From NCBI GenBank assembly GCA_025267735.1, contig CM046297.1, positions 30,034,011-30,098,010 on the forward strand: DNA of 64,000 bases, read 5' to 3'. This document shows positions 11,230 to 21,199 of this stretch, in pieces. A model generated the notes under the pieces. The model was not told where the DNA came from. It saw only the letters and a list, made by a program, of their open reading frames with translations, and ran no database searches. The translations under genes and the position numbers were made by a program. Each line of letters starts with the position of its first letter. The stretch's first letter is position 1. The stretch is from Mactra quadrangularis (Eukaryota; Mollusca; Bivalvia; Venerida; Mactridae).

Positions 11230-12600
11230 ATCAAAGCACTGGAGTGCTGAAGGAACGATGACCTGGTCTTATCTTTTAAATAAGAATTATGATTATTTCA
11301 AATAAATGTACAGCAATATTATTAATAAAATTGTTTATTGTGTATCAATTAATAGAAGTTAAAAAAAAGCAGTCAAAGTACAGCGCGCTAGACTTTTTGA
11401 GTGTTTAGTCCATAGCAAGGTTTATCTTACTATTTCGAAGGAATTAAATCAGTAAAACAATAATTATCAATTCATATAAATATAAAAAAGGCGTAACTCC
11501 CTAAACATACATCCATAGAAACGGCCTTCTATAGTTATGAAGACGTATAGTTAATAGATAAACAAACCTAGTTTATTTATTCGTCTTAAGTATTAAAATG
11601 CAAAAATGTATTTCAATTTGAATAATTTTCAATAATAAAATAAGGTACATAATTCGAAAAAAAATCCGACAATTGCGATCGCCAATATCAATTTTCAAAA
11701 CTAGCTATTTGCGCCATTAAATTAAGCGGAAAAATAAAAGACTCAGAATTAATATTTTTTGCGCTCATGCAAGTAGTAAACTATGATTATGTCATTGTTA
11801 TGAAATACCACAAGTTTCAAAAATGCCGACACAATTTTAAATTGGTATATCAATTTCTGTTCAAAACTGCTAACAGGTGTGAAATCAATTTTAAATGCTG
11901 CAAAAGATAAAATAAATTGTCTCAACAGGAGCTGAGATTACTGACTGTTTACAATTTATATAATAAAGAACAAAGCTTGGATGGCACGAAGAAACTGAAT
12001 TTGAGTTACAAAACAATACATGTACGCGGCCAGGATATAATCGATAAAATATTTTTGGAGGTCGGAGATTTACTCTGAACATGCTAGATGTTTACTTTCG
12101 CATAAAGCTATTCAGTGAGTCGCGATCATAGAGAAATTAGGTCATCATTTTGTTAACCCGTAATAATGCGTTATATATATATGTATATTATTGTTTTACG
12201 CATCACCCCAATATTACAACCCCGATTTTTTACAATGTTTTACCGTTTACAATTCCTTAATTTAAAAGATTTAAACGCTTTTCCTCAATTTATTTCACCT
12301 TCAAATCGGCAAGCTACGTCGTAGACAAGAGGGTATAAATGGCGGATTCAATGGGGGGAGAGAAGGCGGGTTATTAAATAATTAAGAGCGCCATCTAGCG
12401 AAAAATTCGCTTAGCAAGACAATATTCTTTAGTGAACAATTCAAAGGACAGACAACACAAGCCGGCGTAGTATTTTATTACAATGAGATGTCAATGAGTG
12501 TTCCGCTTGAACAACGCCTCTTTGTCTATGTTGAAAATTGCTGAAGCGTGAAATGAGTAATCTTATACTTTCTTGTTACCATTGGAATGATGTTTAGACA
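11230..12600. other. Non-coding AT-rich stretch
   Basis: No convincing ORF, RNA gene or repeat seen apart from a short TA-rich microsatellite near 12170-12190. Confidence 0.5.
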
Positions 12601-12604
12601 TCGT

Positions 12605-12690
12605 TCCAAAATTATTGGTTGGAGGGAGAATGGCCGTAGAAATCATTTCATGACCTAGCTCCACGAAAGTAGGCCCCGTCGGGTAATATC
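12605..12690 (-). mobile_element. SINE-B fragment
   Basis: Contains the inverse of the SINE-B body (GGAGGGAGAATGGCCGTAG, TCATGACC, CTCCACGAAAGTA, GGCCCCG). It is truncated inside the tRNA-like head; unrelated sequence follows. Confidence 0.6.
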
Positions 12691-12985
12691 AATTACCGAC
12701 ACCAAAACTACCCGTTTGCCCTGGGCAGCATCTTGTACCCAGGAAATAAGAATCATGGTAGTCGAGGGAGTCCAATGAATATCCAGTTTCCCAACAATCT
12801 GCTTTGGTCTCTGATTCAGGGTAGACGGGTGTTCAAGTGAACCCGACTTGGGCAGTCGACTGGTCATGCTTTGCTCTTGGATTTTTGCATACATAACGTA
12901 CGTTTAGCACAATTGCGATACTTATTCCTTCAATTTGCTTTATACTTTAAATATACACAGTTATGTATACAACTTAAGCTTACTT

Positions 12986-13044
12986 ACAGGTCGTATTCTA
13001 GGTCTTAACGTGTCCCATGTTCTATATATAGAATATAGAACATG
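12986..13044. repeat. MITE end joined to a 29-bp palindrome
   Basis: The terminal 18 bases of the TA-flanked MITE (ACAGGTCGTATTCTAGGTC, inverted orientation) are followed by a palindrome at 13016-13044 centred on TATATATAGAATATA with CATGTTCTA/TAGAACATG arms. Only one MITE end is present. Confidence 0.5.
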
Positions 13045-15392
13045 TAGCGCCCTCCGCCATTTTGAAATTCCGGTCAAGGTCACGTCTAATCATCGTATTG
13101 TTATGATTTTGTTTTCGCGTCGCATGCGCTTGAAATAACTAATGTTCACGGCATTTAGGCGAGTTATGTGGATAATATAGCATTTATTTGAGTAAAAGTG
13201 AGCTGTGAAGTTCATTTATGGAATTATTTCCGTTAGTTACACTGATAGAAGTCCGTAATTGTACGGCTTTCGTATAATCGGTAATTCGGATGCTAGACTA
13301 CTAGTCAGAATTATACACTAAAATTGGAACATTAAACCATCGTTTTAGCCCATGCACACACCTTACACAGCTTTATAATTTTTAAAGTTTGCAAATAATT
13401 TATTCAATAATATTTCCAACCAGAAATGACAACTAAGTTCATTCCAGTGAAAAACAACATAAAACTATGACCTAACCTCCTCCCTGAACCAACCAACCAC
13501 TAGACCCTCACAAAATGATAGAGAAACCCATAAAACATAATGAAATATTGAATACAAATTAAGATTTAATGTCTTTATTTTAGGGGATTGACAACAACTG
13601 GCACTTGCTCTTCTATAAGACTGCTTCTGCCCCCCCCCCCCCCCCGCCTCAAATAGAAAGAACAAACTAAGATCCAAGGGGATACATTCAATAAGAAAAA
13701 TTTAAATAAAAGTACATTAAGATTTAAAGGTTTCCAACAAGATTCTTTGGGATAATCAAATATATTACTCTATATAAAAACTTGAGACCCCATTTTTCCT
13801 AAAAAATACAGGACACAATTGAAATTTAGGAGTGTTAACTCAAAATACAGGAAATAATAACTGAAAAGATTACCACCACATTTAGATCCTCATTCAATTG
13901 TATTAGTTAATTTAAAAACAAAGCTATGCTGCTGTTAATTCATGTCCTTTGTTCTTCTTTAAAATAAGCAAAAAGTGATGGTGGATCTGTCAGGTCAGTA
14001 AAGTTGTAGGTCGTCGTCTATTTGAGCTGGACTCCAGGTTTTGGAGAATTAGCAGAAAGTCCGAAGCACAACAACCTCTCAACCTCAGTGATCAGAAAAG
14101 TGGTCAGCTGATTCAATACCAGCTATAAACATAGTGAAAGTTCTGTAGGCCTTTATACACAAGGTGACAACAAACAATTCTGTCTCTGGGGTTTTTTTGA
14201 TATGTTTAACACTTAAGATTGTAATAACAGTGAGAGTGAACAGCGTTAAATTTTAAACAAGTATTAAAGATTGTAAAGTCCAAAATAGATTATTAATTAT
14301 CCAATGTACTTATCAATTAAACTTAACATTTTTCCTACATATTCATTTCTCTCACTGTCTTTCAAAAGTTATCCCAAAGGACCCTATGTATACAGTGTCC
14401 TTGGTTATACCAGAACAGTTATATAAACTTATCCAGAAGGTACCTGGGTAATTCAAACTGAGTGTAATTGTCACATCCTGGAAATCATGCTAATTATATT
14501 AATGTTGAAACTATAAGGTAACTAGACTAGATAATGCTTAGATATAGAAATTCTAATACTATAGTAACATGTAATTTGGTGTAAATTTATAAAATATGAA
14601 ATAATTCTTTGTTATAATTTATAAACATACATGTACCAAAATAAAATAAATCAACAGCTGGCTTGGCTGGGGAAAAAATAGAAAAATTGATCCAGAAGAT
14701 CATAAGAATATCAAAATTTTCAAATTAATTAAAATTTTGAATGAAATGCTCTTTGTGAAGGTCTTTACTGAGATTTTACTTTAGTATGTTTGTAACATAG
14801 AGCATTTAATGCAAAATTTTTATTTTAAGAAAACTTAATAATTCTGATATATTTAGTATCAATATTATAACAAAAGAAAGGATTTTAGGAATAATGTATA
14901 AATAATAATTTTGTTTTAATGTTTGAGGACAAACATATTTTAAGTAGGTAGCAATTGTAGCATAGAGTCGATGTGTTGAATCGGCTGACCCTTCTGATTG
15001 CCAGAGGTTTGCGAGGTGTTTAAGGTTGGGGCATTCCTGCTAATTCCCCGTTTCAAGGAGCCCGGCCTAAGAGAAAAACTGTTGTTATTCTACATAACTG
15101 GTGACATGTTCACAAACTACTCCTTTCTTTTATTTTCACATACTTGGTACCAAGCTTTTTAACTTTAATTTTAAACTTTAACTTTAACAAGTGATGCCTT
15201 ATAAAATGTAGTATGCAGTTTGGCCCCCCCCCACAATACTGAATAATAGGATCATATCATTTTTGGTTGTTCAGTAGAGAACTAATTTCTTACTTTTGAA
15301 AAACAAAGTAATTCATTATCATGGTCTTTGTTTTGTAGCATCAACATAAATCAATTTTAGAAAAATGCATCCATGTTGTCAACACTAGTAAG
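13045..15392. other. Non-coding stretch with a 16-C run
   Basis: No supported gene. A homopolymer of 16 C lies at 13630-13645. Two short stretches on the minus strand (about 14490-14330 and 14130-13930) read as patchy protein-like sequence with stops and could be old transposon or exon remnants. A GC-richer block at 14944-15070 may be part of a dispersed repeat. Confidence 0.4.
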
Positions 15393-15462
15393 CTTCTCAC
15401 TGGGACTTGAACCCAGACTACATTTTTATTTAAAATGTGTGCTGTCATTACACTATGAGAAG
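15393..15462 (-). tRNA. tRNA-like fold, possible tRNA-derived gene or pseudogene
   Basis: Seventy bases on the minus strand fold as a cloverleaf. The 7-bp acceptor stem is perfect (CTTCTCA/TGAGAAG). The 4-bp D stem is GTGT/GCAC. The 5-bp anticodon stem is CATTT/AAATG with loop TAAATAA, and the 5-bp T stem is CTGGG/CCCAG with loop TTCAAGT. The B-box is good (GGTTCAAGTCC). Oddities: the D loop lacks the GG pair and position 33 is A, not T. A T run lies about 28 bases downstream. The D-arm wording resembles tRNA-Gln/Glu, but the anticodon would read AAT. No SINE body was recognised. Confidence 0.35.
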
Positions 15463-15604
15463 GGATATAGTGAAGTGTTAACATGGAAGTAGACCTAATG
15501 ATTAGAAAATGATTCTTAAAAGCATGTTTAGGAGTCAAAATTTACAGTCAGAATAAATTCTGCATTTTATGGCTAATCCAGAATGAAATAATTGAATACT
15601 CTCA

Positions 15605-16061
15605 GGGGGGGATCAGGACAACTCAACCCAAAGACAAGTCAACCCGCAGGTAAGGACAACTCAACCCGTGAGTTGCTACAACTCAACCCGAGGACAACTC
15701 AACCCGTGGACAACTCAACCTGTATCAGGAGTAAATATTTTTTTTAAATGAGATAATTAATATGATTAATTAAAAATATGTATTACATTCATTTCATTTG
15801 AATATTGCCTAACTTGGATAACTGATTTTAACAAAAATTTTGCTTATTAAAATGAAAATATATGATTTAAAACATTGACAAACAATTTATGACAGAACAA
15901 TGATAAATAACTACATGTATTATGTATGATACCGGTTGAGTTACTGTTATTCATGGGTTGAATTGTCCTCCGGTTGAATTATCCCAACTTACCGGGTATG
16001 TCACGAGTTGAGTTGTCCCAACTTCCTGTTGACTTGTCCATGGGTTGAGTTGTCCGGGACC
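15605..16061. mobile_element. Element with tandem GACAACTCAACCC ends
   Basis: Both ends are built of repeated, slightly varied 'GACAACTCAACCCG' units: about six direct copies at 15617-15720 and about six inverse copies at 15941-16055. They flank 220 bp of plain AT-rich DNA. A related compact copy lies at 59111-59240. No ORF; non-autonomous DNA transposon is the best guess. Confidence 0.6.
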
Positions 16062-16394
16062 TCTATCAGGTCACCACAGATACTACATCAAATAGAAATT
16101 TAACATTTGACAGTCAATTTCTTGACCAGTGAAGAAGTACCAGAAAGTGTAAAAACTTAATCTCTATAGTTAAACATAACAAATCCAATCTGACCCAATT
16201 ATTTTTTGAAGACATTGGTGCTTGAATTTAGTTGTATTTATTCATTTCACCAGCAAATGTCAGATTGCAACATCTAAGAATAAATTCTATTTATCAAAAG
16301 TCTCAATTCAAAGAGATTCTGTAGAGTTGGGGTCCATATTTCCTGTAACATTCATACTGGAGTGCGAAATGAAAGTAGAGCAAAAGTTCATCAG

Positions 16395-17187
16395 TAGTCC
16401 TAAATATAAGACCCTTCATAACTATTTTATCATACGGACGTTCTTCTGTTATGCAGGGTCTTAACGGATTGCTTCAAAAACGCATAGCAAAATATTTTTT
16501 TCAAAAAGTAAATGAATGTGGGTCAAATTAGCACCAATCGATAGATAAAAGTTTACTTTTATTCTTTCCATAAAGCAAAAGATAAAAATCAGTTTTTTCC
16601 CATATGAAAACACCAATTACTTTTCCTGCTATCCAGGATTGTCGCCGCTTGCCTCCATTTTGAACTGAATTCGTGTCGGTAAATAAATTTTCGAATCGCT
16701 TACAGTTTACTTAAACGAATTTTAATCTCTCAAGAGTAGTCGTTCTTACTGTCAACAGTCACAAGTATGCACGGAACGGTCCGGATACTGGCTTTTATAC
16801 TGTACCTAATATATTCGTTCAAAATCATTTCTTACAAATGGCGTGACCAAATTTAAATTCGGATTGCTTTGGCTATTATTGCACGATTATTGTGACAAAC
16901 TGAAAGAACTCGTTAATAAAGGATTTTAAATGGATTTTTCGACTGTCTAAGGTTGGCATTTGAAATTATTTTACTTTCATCATGTGTATTTTTCGTTTAT
17001 CTTTCTATTGGTGTATCGTTTTATTGGAAATTTTTCGAATTAAAACGAGTAGAACGTTCAGACCTGATTCGATGTCTGTACACTAAAATTTTTGCTATGC
17101 GTTTTTGAAGCTATCCGTTAAGACCCTACGTAACAGAGAAATGTCAAAATGATAAAAAAGTTACGTAGGGTCTTATATTTAGGACTA
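16395..17187. mobile_element. Mutator-like MITE with 11-bp target duplication
   Basis: A 793-bp element. Both ends read inward as TAGTCCTAAATATAAGACCC, then a diverged stretch, then GGGTCTTAACGGAT and a long block to about 16505, giving inverted repeats of roughly 110 bp. The flanks are a perfect direct repeat AAGTTCATCAG (16384-16394 and 17188-17198). Long terminal repeats with a 9-11 bp duplication are the mark of the Mutator (MULE) superfamily. The interior has no ORF. Confidence 0.75.
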
Positions 17188-17488
17188 AAGTTCATCAGCT
17201 AAAAATCACGAATAAAAAATAGGTGCTCATTTTACACGCGAAGTTGTACGTCATTAAAAATACTTACATTTGATGATAAATCCCACAGAGAGCTTAACTT
17301 GAAAATGAGCACCACTTCCGTAGCTTAGTTTAAGAGATATTCCAATTTTTGTGTCAAAATTGAGCGTTTTTTGACGTTTTTACGCTCTCCGTATCTCGGA
17401 CATTTGGATAAAGTCCGAATGTATCCCATTGGCCGCTACCTGGGGTAATATCTAACGTAGTGATATTAGTCCAGGGAACCAGGTTAAT

Positions 17489-18013
17489 TCTAGGTCATGC
17501 ATGTTATTGTTCTTTTAACAATGGACTTACCCACTAAATACATAGGCGGAACCAGGATTTCAGTTAGAGGGGGCGGAAAATTCTAGTTAGAGGGGGCGTA
17601 AAATGAATAAGCAGAATGGGATTCCAAGGGGCTGTAAGGGCCTCGAAAGGTCCAGGGCAAAACCCTGACCAGGTGACCGGCGGCCCTGGAAATTCCTTAA
17701 TTTTGGTTTTTCTAAGGGATTCAGGCACATTTTCAGAGCCTCAACTATCCATTTTCAGAGTATAAAATATAAAGCATCTAGATAATATTTCATGTTATTT
17801 TCTAAAAGCCGCTGAATCATGTTAAAAACTTTACATTAATGAAAGGAATTGTTTTATGATGTATGCTATGTTGCACGAGTAGCGTGCGAAAACATTTTGA
17901 CATGTATATGTATATTTCTTATAAATATCATATTTCATGACAGAAAAAAAAAACTTTGCTTGGGCAATTTTAGGGGGGGGGCGTACGCCGGGTCCACCCC
18001 GCCTGGATCCGCC
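17489..18013. mobile_element. MITE end fused to a GGCGGATCC-type element
   Basis: 17489-17540 matches one end of the TA-flanked MITE. From 17545 (GGCGGAACCAGG) to 18013 (CCTGGATCCGCC) lies a second non-coding element with about 12-bp inverted ends and G-rich blocks near both ends. The junction suggests that one element inserted into, or deleted part of, the other. Confidence 0.5.
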
Positions 18014-18596
18014 AATGAAATAGGAAAATAAGCTGATGCATGAACACCATGTTTATGATTTTTACACACCTCTTCATTTGTTTACATAGGTTAATTAGTG
18101 GGGTCGATAACTGCAACGATCTTTCACTTGGTGATACAAGCATCAAATTGAGCACAGATGATCTGCATGGTCTACCATTCACAAAAAGCACGATTTCCAC
18201 TTCCAAATTCAAGATGGCCGTCGTTCTCGCGGATGCGCCTGGCAATCAATATCCCTAAACGACTTAACTTCTTTTTACCGCTTTTACATGTATTATGTAT
18301 ATATATATATATATACATCATAGTGTTTTTGCATTCTACAAATGTTAACAATGTAAAGACATTGATTAACATCATGTGATCTACTTTCAAGGTCAAGGTC
18401 GTGGTAAAGGTAACATACATAAGCAAGTTGTTTCAATCCTTTTGAATCATTTTAATGATCATGTAGGGTTCGAGATGCAAATAGAAAATACTTATTATTC
18501 AAATTAACTTGATAGAATCTTTGACAAAGATATATACATAAATTGACATTTACCGTGACCTTGATCCAAGGAAGATGTTAATACCCCGTAAAATTT

Positions 18597-18657
18597 AATT
18601 ATTCGATTATCTAATTAGTATTTACGGCGTAAATACTAATTAAATAATCGAATAATT
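18597..18657. repeat. Near-perfect 30-bp-arm palindrome
   Basis: Arms at 18597-18626 and 18628-18657 pair with one mismatch and a one-base centre (TTTACG-G-CGTAAA). The whole is AT-rich with an ATTCGATTAT motif. It may be a tiny foldback element or a cruciform. Confidence 0.8.
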
Positions 18658-18894
18658 AGTTTATTTGTGACTATTATTTTGACAATGAAATGGGAATACA
18701 TAATGTTGGATTGCCTTCATCAAGTGTTTACTATGTTTATGCTTAATGTTGTCCACATGTTGTGTAGGTCAAAGGTCAATGTCAAATGAGAAGGTATATG
18801 TATGAAGTGACTTTATCAGAAATTTAATACAATTCACGAAAATGAAGCAAGGATTCTTATAATCCTTGTTAAAAGCTAAAGTAAAATGAGTTTT

Positions 18895-19545
18895 TACTAT
18901 GTTTCAGATATCCAACAATTTGAAAACTTTAATTCAAAAATTTCAAAGGGAAATAATCCATAATTAAGCCAGGTAGAGTTGCGGATACTGTCTAAATCTT
19001 TTCAACAGATGGTATGAAATCTTTGCATGAAATTTTGTGAACATTTAACCATAAATGGCGAAGTGTACCAACAATTTGAAAACTATAACGCAAAAAAATC
19101 AAAGAGAAATAATCCATAATTAAGCCAGGTAGAGTTGCAGTTACTGCCTAGCTCTTTTTTACAAATGGCATGTAATCATTGTATGAAATTTCTTACACAT
19201 GTGTCTAACCATAAATGGCAGAGATATCCAACAATTAATAAATTTTAAAAGTTTAACGCAAAAAAAATCAAAGGGAAATATTCCATAATTAAGCCAGGTA
19301 GAGTCCCGTTTACTGTCTAATTTTTTTCAACAGATGGTATGTAATTATTGAATGAAATTTCTTAAACATCTAACCATAAATAGCAGAGATATCCAACAAT
19401 TTGAAAACTTTAACGCAAAAAACAAAGGGAAATAATCAATAATTAAGCCAGGTAGAGTTGCAGTTACTGTCTAATTCTTTTCAAGTGATGGTATGTAATC
19501 ATTGCATGAAGTTTCGTAAAGATCTGACAATAAGTGGCAGAAATA
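18895..19545. repeat. Tandem repeat, four copies of about 160 bp
   Basis: The marker CCAACAATT recurs at 18912, 19068, 19228 and 19393 (spacing 156, 160, 165). Each copy also carries AATTAAGCCAGGTAGAGT and ACCATAAATGGC blocks. The last copy fades after 19530. No coding potential. Confidence 0.85.
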
Positions 19546-19939
19546 AACTAGGCGCAATTAAAAACTTTAGCGCAATTGTTAACGACACTGGACGCCTGAC
19601 TGCACATCCACCCGCCAATCTCTGCCCAAATCATAAGCCGATTTTTTTGTTAAAAACTACACAACCATTAGATCTATGTTAAGCATAAAGGCCTGGGAAG
19701 GGAGCCCTACTTTAAAGTCATGAACCGGTACATTTTGGAATTCTCTAGGGGTTTCCGGCCCCGCTGAGTCCCCGCTCGATTCGCCTATGGTATGAATACT
19801 AAACGTAAATATTGTAAAGTAATCTACTTAAAATTATGAGCAATATTTTTTGGTGGGTTAAACCTTGTAGCAATACACAGTTAATTGGCACATACTTCCT
19901 TGATTGACTTTCAACTACCATCATCATCAAGAATCAGAG

Positions 19940-20078
19940 ATATCATAGGAGGGAAAATGGCCATAGAATTTTTTTATAACCAAACTCCATGTAAATATGC
20001 CCCTCCTGGGAATACAATCCCAGACCACTTGAATAGAGACTTGTGTGTTACTGACTGAGCTAGCTGGGAGGCTTATGA
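19940..20078 (-). mobile_element. Old SINE-B copy, 5' half
   Basis: The inverse of the SINE-B head and body is still readable (GGAGGGAAAATGGCCATAG, CTCCATG, CTGACTGAGCTAGCTGGGAG), but about a quarter of positions differ from young copies. The 3' half is missing. Confidence 0.55.
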
Positions 20079-20473
20079 GAAATAGGGTTCAATTAATTAA
20101 AACTAACAAATACTCACATAAGACTGACACTGTCTTGTATGTTAGAAAGAATAGCGACCATAAACCATTAATTACTTTCAACCATTTATTTTGAATATAT
20201 TAGTAGTATGTCAGTGGTTATTTGTTTCAGATCTGAAAAAAAATACAAAATTTCTATAATTCATAATTTCATATCAACAATTTGTTCATACTATGTAGTA
20301 TAGTCATAGGAGGATGGGGGGGGGGTCAGGACACCCCATAAATTTCCAAAATTTACCTGTTCATTTGTGTATTTCATATAATGTGGTTGTGTTCAAACTT
20401 AAAAAAAAGTTCGGACCCCGCCCCTAGAAAAATCCTGGATCTACCCCTGATAGTGGTGATGGTGATTGTAGGC

Positions 20474-20917
20474 AGGCACGTAGCTACCATTACGCAGAGT
20501 ACGCAGCTGCGTACACATTGATCTAGAAAATCCTAAAAATAAAAAAGCCAAAAAACTATGCAATAAAAACTTAGGCCTGAGGGGGATAGTGTGTGAAACA
20601 AAACTGCTCGTTATTTTACCAACCTTATGTCAAGTTACGTTTCAATGGGACATGCTTTTGGGAGTCGAGTTTGCCTCGTTGTTTGTCTTTGACTCCAGAC
20701 TATGTAATTCTTTGAACGCTGGTTGGAAAAGAATGATAATTGGTACGAATGTTATCTTCCTGTATTAGTGCCCGTAATGAATTATACAAAAATATACAAA
20801 CTCTTTGAATAGTTGCCAAAACGCTCCTGAGATGATCTACAGAAAAACAAATGGGGGTGCATGCCCCTGAACCCCTAGAATTCTGTGTACACATTTAAAA
20901 GCCTTTGCTACGCCCCT
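20474..20917. mobile_element. Probable MITE with CAGGCACGTAGC ends
   Basis: Starts CAGGCACGTAGCTACC and ends with the imperfect inverse GCTACGCCCCTG. A pair ACGCAGCTGCGTACAC / TGTGTACAC lies just inside. About 440 bp, non-coding. A related G/C-rich non-coding piece (GGAGGATGGGG...CCTGGATCTACCCCTG) lies just before it at about 20305-20453. Confidence 0.4.
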
Positions 20918-21199
20918 GGTAGGCGATTATACACTCATTTCCAACAGCCTTATTGTTTCATTAACAATTTAGAGAGGCAGTATAGTGAGTGTCTCACCAC
21001 CATAGAGAGCCAGGTTCGATTCCAAAATCAAACTCTGATCTAAGATTTGACTAAGGTCTATTGACCTAGAAAACCGGCTTCAGGGGTCAATCCAAGAATA
21101 GCAATAGCAAAGGCGTCTATTTTTTTCTAAGTTTATGTTTGAATTTTGAAATCGAAAAGAATTTTTATGGTTCAATTTACTACCAAAATTTGAACATCA

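Noticed and set aside
18158..18426. Overlapping short ORFs around a TA microsatellite
   Set aside because: Different frames on both strands are open by chance; no start, splice or domain evidence.
20970..21023. tRNA-like sequence with B-box GGTTCGATTCC
   Set aside because: Only the B-box is convincing; no paired acceptor or D stem was found.
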